Assembly (NCBI GenBank): GCA_002419025.1
Contig: DIFG01000027.1
Coordinates: forward strand, 1 to 10,191
DNA from: Deltaproteobacteria bacterium UBA5754
GTDB lineage: Bacteria > Desulfobacterota > Dissulfuribacteria > Dissulfuribacterales > UBA5754
Direction: 5' to 3'
Length of the DNA: 10,191 nucleotides
Shown piece after piece: positions 6,553 to 10,191 of the stretch. Both the position numbers and the translations under genes were made by a program. How positions within the stretch are numbered: position 1 is the first letter of the stretch; each line of letters begins with the position of its first letter. The notes beneath the pieces are model-generated. The model ran no database searches and was not told where the DNA came from. It was given only the letters and a program-made list of their open reading frames with translations.

Positions 6553-9450
6553 GTGAGGACTCTCCATCTTCCTGACAAGGCCGTTTCCATTCCCGTGGGG
6601 CTTAAGGAGGCAGGAAAAGACCGTCTTCATGCCTTTCTCGCCTCTGCGGATGCGGCCCGTGTACCCGTTTCCTCCCTGCCTCTCGATTGTCTTGAGCGCG
6701 TTTTTGCCGTGAGTGATTTCGTGGCCCAGGCGGCCATTCGGGATCCAGCCGTCTTTTGCGGACTCTTTGCCCACGGATACATGGATCGAACCATGGCTGA
6801 GGTCGAGTATGGCCAGATCCTCCTGGACGCCCTGACGGATGTGAGCGGAGAGGATTCCCTTATGCAGGCGCTCAGGCGGTTCCGACGCCGTGAGATGGTT
6901 CGGATCGCCTGGAGGGATCTGACAGGCCTGAGCACCCTTTCAGAGACTATGGGTGATCTCTCTGGACTTGCCCGCTCTGTTCTCGATGTGGCCGTTTCCC
7001 GTCTCCATGGCGAACTCGTGACACGGTTCGGGGTCCCTTGTGACCCTGACGGTTCGCCCCTGTCCCTCGTGGTCTTCGGCATGGGAAAGCTCGGGGCTGG
7101 AGAGCTCAATTTCTCTTCTGACATCGATCTTGTCTTCGCCTATCCAGAGCAGGGGGAAACCAGGGGCGGGGAGGAGGCCGTTTCGCACCACGAGTTCTTC
7201 GACTGTCTCGTCCGGCGTCTTGTTCGGATCATGGGCGCGGCCACCGAGGAAGGTTTTGTCTTCAGGGTGGATACCAGGCTGCGGCCTTTTGGGGATGGAG
7301 GGCCCCTCGTCACGAGTTTCGACGGTCTTCTCGACTATTACGAGATCCACGGCCGGGAGTGGGAACGCTATGCGTGGGTCAAGGCCGGGGTCGCGGCCGG
7401 GGACAGGGCAGCGGGAGAGAGATTTCTCGAGGATATGCGTCCTTTCATATATAGACGGTATCTGGATTTCGGGGCGTTTGACGCCATTCGGGACATGAAG
7501 GGCATGATCGCCCAGGAGGCCCGAAAAAGGGGTCTCCTGGATAACATCAAGCTCGGATCCGGCGGTATACGGGAGATCGAGTTCCTGTGCCAGACGTTTC
7601 AGCTCATCCACGGGGGACGGGATCCGGGCCTGAGGGTCCGGGCCGTCCTCCATGTGCTTCCTGCCCTGGCGGATCGGGGGCTTCTGTCCGGAAAGGATGC
7701 AAGCGGACTTGCCGAGGCCTATGTCTTTCTCCGGATGGCGGAAAACCGCCTTCAGGAATACGCGGATCAGCAGACCCAGGAACTTCCCGCAGATGACTCC
7801 GGGCGCCTGCGCCTGGCCTTTTCCCTCGGCTACGAGGGATGGGAGGATTTCCATCGGGATCTTCAAAGACACCGTCGCCATGTGAGCGAGTGCTTCGAGC
7901 GCCTCATTCTTCGGGAGAGGTGCGAGACCGTTCGCGGGTCCCAAAAGGGGGCATTCGTAGATCTCTGGCATCATGTCATGGAAGGAGAGGAGGCGGAGGT
8001 GGAACTCGCCAGCGCGGGTTTTGAGGACCCGGCCCGCGCCCTTCGCATCATCAGGGACCTTTGGGGCTCCTCGGCTGTCCGGGCCTCAAGCGCCATTGCC
8101 CGCCAAAGGCTCGATCGACTCATGCCCGCCCTCCTTATTGCAGTTGCAGGCACGGAGAGGCCGACGGATGTCCTCCTCCGAATGGCCCGGATCGTCGAGG
8201 TCATCGCCCGCAGGAGCGTCTATGTCTCGCTCCTTGTTGAGAATCAGGAGGTCCTCTCCCGGCTCGTCTCACTCTGCGCTCAAAGTCCCTGGATCGCCAC
8301 ACAGATCGCCCGCTTTCCCATTCTCCTCGATGAACTCATTGCCCCCGAATTCCTCTTCGTGCCCCTATCCCGCGAGGCCCTTGAAAAGGAGCTGGCTCTC
8401 CGCCTCGGGGCCGTTTCACCTGAGGACGAGGAATTGGTAATGGATGAATTTCGCCGTTTCCGACTGGGAAACGTCCTGCGGGTGGCAATCGCGGACATCA
8501 CTGGAGCCATTCCACTCATGCGGGTGAGCGATCACCTGACGGACATTGCCGAGGTGGTGCTTTCCGCGGCATGCGACCTTGCATGGGGTTATCTCGTCCA
8601 CCGCCACGGCCGGCCCCCGGCCTGCTTACCGGTTGGAGGCCAGGAAGGCAGGGGTTTTCTCGTTGTCGCGTACGGAAAGTTCGGAGGGATCGAACTCGGT
8701 TACGGCTCGGACCTCGATCTCGTCTTCATACATGCGGGTGAACCAGGGACACGGACGTCAGGCCCAAGACCTCTCGAAATCCCCCTTTTCTATGCCCGCC
8801 TCGGCCAGCGGATCCTTCACATCCTCACGACGAGGACATCCATCGGGATCCTCTATCCTGTGGATATGCGCCTTAGGCCGAGCGGTGAGGCAGGGCTCCT
8901 CGTCTCCCGGATGGATGCCTTCGCGGACTATCAGCGCAAGGACGCCTGGACATGGGAACATCAGGCCCTCGTAAGGGCCCGTCCGGTCGCCGGGGATGAA
9001 CGCCTCGCGGAGAAATTTTCGGGGTTGCGACAAGAGATCCTCACCCGGCCCAGGGATCGGTCGGCCCTCAGGGAGGAGGTGCGGGGCATGAGGGCCAGGA
9101 TGGCGACAGGGAGAAAAAAGACGCCCACTGGCCTTTTTGATCTCAAGCACGATCCAGGAGGGATAGTGGACATTGAGTTCCTCGTCCAGTTTCTCGTGCT
9201 CTCCGAGGCGAACCGTTTTCCCACCCTTGCCCGCTGGACGGACAACGTCCGCATCCTCGACGAGGCGGCTGAGGCCGACGTGATTCCCTGCGAAAAGGCC
9301 CTTTTTCTCAGGGATTCCTATCTCGCCCTTAGAAGCGGAGTCCATCGTTCCGACCTCCGGGAAGAGCCGTCGCTTGTGCCCGAAGGGGAGTACGCGGATC
9401 TCCGACAAGGGGTGAGAAGGATCTGGCGGGAGATCCTTGGGGATGGATGA
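6553..9450 (+). CDS. glnE: Bifunctional glutamine synthetase adenylyltransferase / adenylyl-removing enzyme
   Basis: GlnE attaches AMP to, and removes it from, glutamine synthetase under PII control, setting nitrogen assimilation. The 965-residue product has the two-half layout. The N-terminal adenylyl-removing half has GMGKLGAGELNFSSDIDLVF (176-195), DTRLRPFGDGG (240-250) and GSGGIREIEFL (335-345). The C-terminal adenylyltransferase half has AYGKFGGIELGYGSDLDLVF (706-725), DMRLRPSGEAG (771-781) and GGIVDIEFL (869-877). The acidic metal-binding D-x-D pairs are intact in both, so both activities are expected. No ATG exists near the 5' end. I chose GTG 6553, which has CAGGA 7 bases upstream and gives an N-terminus close to the family's usual length. 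The frame stays open to TTG 6481 (989 residues), whose GAGGAG abuts the codon with no spacing. The gene stands alone, divergent from fbp. Confidence 0.95.
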   Translation: MRTLHLPDKAVSIPVGLKEAGKDRLHAFLASADAARVPVSSLPLDCLERVFAVSDFVAQAAIRDPAVFCGLFAHGYMDRTMAEVEYGQILLDALTDVSGEDSLMQALRRFRRREMVRIAWRDLTGLSTLSETMGDLSGLARSVLDVAVSRLHGELVTRFGVPCDPDGSPLSLVVFGMGKLGAGELNFSSDIDLVFAYPEQGETRGGEEAVSHHEFFDCLVRRLVRIMGAATEEGFVFRVDTRLRPFGDGGPLVTSFDGLLDYYEIHGREWERYAWVKAGVAAGDRAAGERFLEDMRPFIYRRYLDFGAFDAIRDMKGMIAQEARKRGLLDNIKLGSGGIREIEFLCQTFQLIHGGRDPGLRVRAVLHVLPALADRGLLSGKDASGLAEAYVFLRMAENRLQEYADQQTQELPADDSGRLRLAFSLGYEGWEDFHRDLQRHRRHVSECFERLILRERCETVRGSQKGAFVDLWHHVMEGEEAEVELASAGFEDPARALRIIRDLWGSSAVRASSAIARQRLDRLMPALLIAVAGTERPTDVLLRMARIVEVIARRSVYVSLLVENQEVLSRLVSLCAQSPWIATQIARFPILLDELIAPEFLFVPLSREALEKELALRLGAVSPEDEELVMDEFRRFRLGNVLRVAIADITGAIPLMRVSDHLTDIAEVVLSAACDLAWGYLVHRHGRPPACLPVGGQEGRGFLVVAYGKFGGIELGYGSDLDLVFIHAGEPGTRTSGPRPLEIPLFYARLGQRILHILTTRTSIGILYPVDMRLRPSGEAGLLVSRMDAFADYQRKDAWTWEHQALVRARPVAGDERLAEKFSGLRQEILTRPRDRSALREEVRGMRARMATGRKKTPTGLFDLKHDPGGIVDIEFLVQFLVLSEANRFPTLARWTDNVRILDEAAEADVIPCEKALFLRDSYLALRSGVHRSDLREEPSLVPEGEYADLRQGVRRIWREILGDG

Positions 9451-9524
9451 GGAGGCCTTGTGGAAGATTTCAGGGCAGCTCGGGCCTTTTGAGCGGGTCC
9501 AGATTTTGAGATTTTTGCAACGGG

Positions 9525-9534
9525 ATCAGAGATG
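9525..9534. repeat. Left flanking direct repeat ATCAGAGATG (putative target-site duplication)
   Basis: This 10-base sequence is repeated exactly at 9664-9673 on the other side of the MITE-like element. The bases 9451-9524 between glnE and this point hold no recognisable gene or strong terminator. Confidence 0.6.
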
Positions 9535-9663
9535 ATGGTCTCGTAAAAAGTCAAAAATTCCAATTTGGCGTCATTCCGGCGAAGGCCGGAATCCAGTGTT
9601 TTCATTATGTTCTGAATGCCGGATCAAGTCCGGCATGACGAATTCGGCACTTTTTACGACGCC
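9535..9663. mobile_element. MITE-like element with terminal inverted repeats
   Basis: The 129-bp element has no coding capacity. Its 15-base ends, 9537-9551 (GGTCTCGTAAAAAGT) and 9649-9663, are inverted and match at 13 of 15 positions. A 10-bp direct repeat ATCAGAGATG flanks it on both sides (9525-9534 and 9664-9673), consistent with a target-site duplication. Inside are two hairpins: ATTCCGGC/GCCGGAAT (9573-9592, loop GAAG) and ATGCCGGA/TCCGGCAT (9616-9636, loop TCAAG). TIRs of this GTCGTAAAAAGT kind recur in desulfobacterial genomes from memory, unverified here. Any mover would be a transposase elsewhere. Confidence 0.75.
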
Positions 9664-9673
9664 ATCAGAGATG
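9664..9673. repeat. Right flanking direct repeat ATCAGAGATG, containing a stop codon
   Basis: Exact second copy of 9525-9534. On the minus strand it contains the TGA (9665-9667) that ends the DUF5658-like gene, so duplication of the target kept that gene's stop. Confidence 0.6.
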
Positions 9674-9994
9674 GAGGATGTGATAGACGATAACCCCGCA
9701 ATAAACGGCGATGAGGGAGGGTAGGGCGATCCTGGCGAGGGGCCGATGGGGAAAGAGTGCAAAAACGGAGACTCCCGCTGCGGTCATGAAGGTCTTCAGC
9801 CAGAAGGCCTCCATGTATCTGCCTGCGTGAAACAGGGGGGCAAGCACGGGGTTCATCTCCTTTGCCCCAAGCGAGAGATGGTGACAGGTGAGGAAGAAGT
9901 CAAGGAACGAGGCGACGAATATGAGGAAAATGGCGGCGCGTGTTCGGCTGTCTGGGCGCGGGATAACATTCAGTGAGATTTGGCTCTTCGTCAT
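9665..9994 (-). CDS. DUF5658-like small integral membrane protein
   Basis: The 109-residue protein has three predicted membrane segments: about 19-37 (RAAIFLIFVASFLDFFLTC), 63-81 (AFWLKTFMTAAGVSVFALF) and 88-107 (IALPSLIAVYCGVIVYHIL). Between the first two lies the GAKEMNPVL motif, with the conserved E-x-NP of DUF5658-type proteins; a D in helix 1 (D32) and a lysine at the start of helix 2 (K67) also fit. The role of the family is unknown. The frame runs open upstream to 10177, but that extension reads through a palindromic repeat and the 5' end of the divergent GIY-YIG gene, so I placed the start at the ATG at 9994, although its ribosome site is weak. The stop codon sits within the flanking repeat of the MITE-like element. 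Confidence 0.75.
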   Translation of the reverse strand: MTKSQISLNVIPRPDSRTRAAIFLIFVASFLDFFLTCHHLSLGAKEMNPVLAPLFHAGRYMEAFWLKTFMTAAGVSVFALFPHRPLARIALPSLIAVYCGVIVYHILHL

Positions 9995-10041
9995 TTCGTG
10001 TGGAATTTGATCGGTTTCCAGTGCGCAGTTGCATACCGCCT

Positions 10042-10070
10042 CGTCATTCCGGCGGAGGCCGGAATCCTGT
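10042..10070. repeat. REP-like hairpin, second copy of the MITE's internal unit
   Basis: The 29-base unit (arms ATTCCGGC 10046-10053 and GCCGGAAT 10058-10065, loop GGAG) matches 9569-9597 inside the MITE-like element at 27 of 29 positions, in the same orientation, but here lacks the terminal inverted repeats. It fills part of the 90-bp gap between the divergent DUF5658-like and GIY-YIG genes. Confidence 0.75.
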
Positions 10071-10084
10071 ATAGAACGTGAATT

Positions 10085-10191
10085 ATGAAGCCGTGCGTCT
10101 ATCTTCTGGCCGGCCGCAGAAACGGAACCCTGTATGTGGGTGTCACATCCGATCTCGTAAAGCGCATATGGGAACACAAGAACAATGTGGT
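10085..10191 (+). CDS. GIY-YIG nuclease family protein, 5' part only
   Basis: The frame from ATG 10085 reads MKPCVYLLAGRRNGTLYVGV and then TSDLVKRIWEHKNNVV up to the window edge, 35 codons. This is the start of a stand-alone GIY-YIG (UvrC N-terminal-like) protein: VYLL and LYVGV are the two halves of the GIY-YIG signature, R27 (LVKRIWEHK) is the catalytic-arginine position, and the H-K that follows is usual in these roughly 90-100-residue proteins. The physiological role of such small members is mostly unknown. Ribosome site is poor. A REP-like hairpin ends 14 bases before the start. The 3' end lies outside the window, so intactness cannot be judged. Confidence 0.85.
   Translation, partial: MKPCVYLLAGRRNGTLYVGVTSDLVKRIWEHKNNV

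Noticed and set aside
6940..7974. A 344-codon minus-strand open frame opposite glnE
   Set aside because: Antisense shadow of the conserved GlnE N-terminal half; its translation shows no recognisable domain.
9318..9605. A minus-strand open frame covering the end of glnE and the left half of the MITE
   Set aside because: Its N-terminus (LDSGLRRND) is the translation of the palindromic repeat, and the rest is antisense to glnE.
9995..10177. 61-codon N-terminal extension of the DUF5658-like protein
   Set aside because: It reads through the REP-like hairpin (DSGLRRND) and antisense to the GIY-YIG start; the membrane domain begins well after the ATG at 9994.

Overview
The window reads as bacterial chromosome, most likely Desulfobacterota (the former Deltaproteobacteria) or a relative. 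This is inference. It rests on the gene set (class I fructose-1,6-bisphosphatase, HtpX, a long two-domain GlnE, a B12-dependent radical SAM enzyme, a DUF5658-type membrane protein) and on short palindromic repeats of a style common in those genomes. No rRNA, tRNA or CRISPR array is visible.

Bases 1-1755, accessory segment. This part is AT-richer (about 43% GC in a sampled line, against 50-62% in lines sampled from glnE). It holds an Old Yellow Enzyme family oxidoreductase, a 61-bp hairpin laid out like an integron attC site, and a type II toxin-antitoxin pair. The antitoxin is intact. The RelE/ParE-type toxin has lost one base near 1666-1668 and is truncated. Bases 1756-1973 contain no gene but three inverted-repeat structures.

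Bases 1974-6394, minus-strand gene group. In transcription order: fbp, a histidine phosphatase whose GTG start overlaps the fbp stop, htpX 44 bp further on, and after 121 bp a cobalamin-binding radical SAM protein resembling RiPP-maturation C-methyltransferases. The first two look translationally coupled and fit sugar-phosphate metabolism. HtpX is membrane-protein quality control. The radical SAM enzyme has no recognisable precursor peptide beside it.

Bases 6395-9450. An AT-rich divergent promoter region separates fbp from glnE (plus strand), the two-domain glutamine synthetase adenylyltransferase/adenylyl-removing enzyme of nitrogen control.

Bases 9451-10191, repeat-rich end. A 129-bp MITE-like element with terminal inverted repeats and a 10-bp flanking direct repeat lies exactly at the stop codon of a small three-helix DUF5658-like membrane protein gene (minus strand). 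A second copy of one of the element's hairpin units stands alone upstream of that gene, just before a GIY-YIG nuclease gene that runs off the window.
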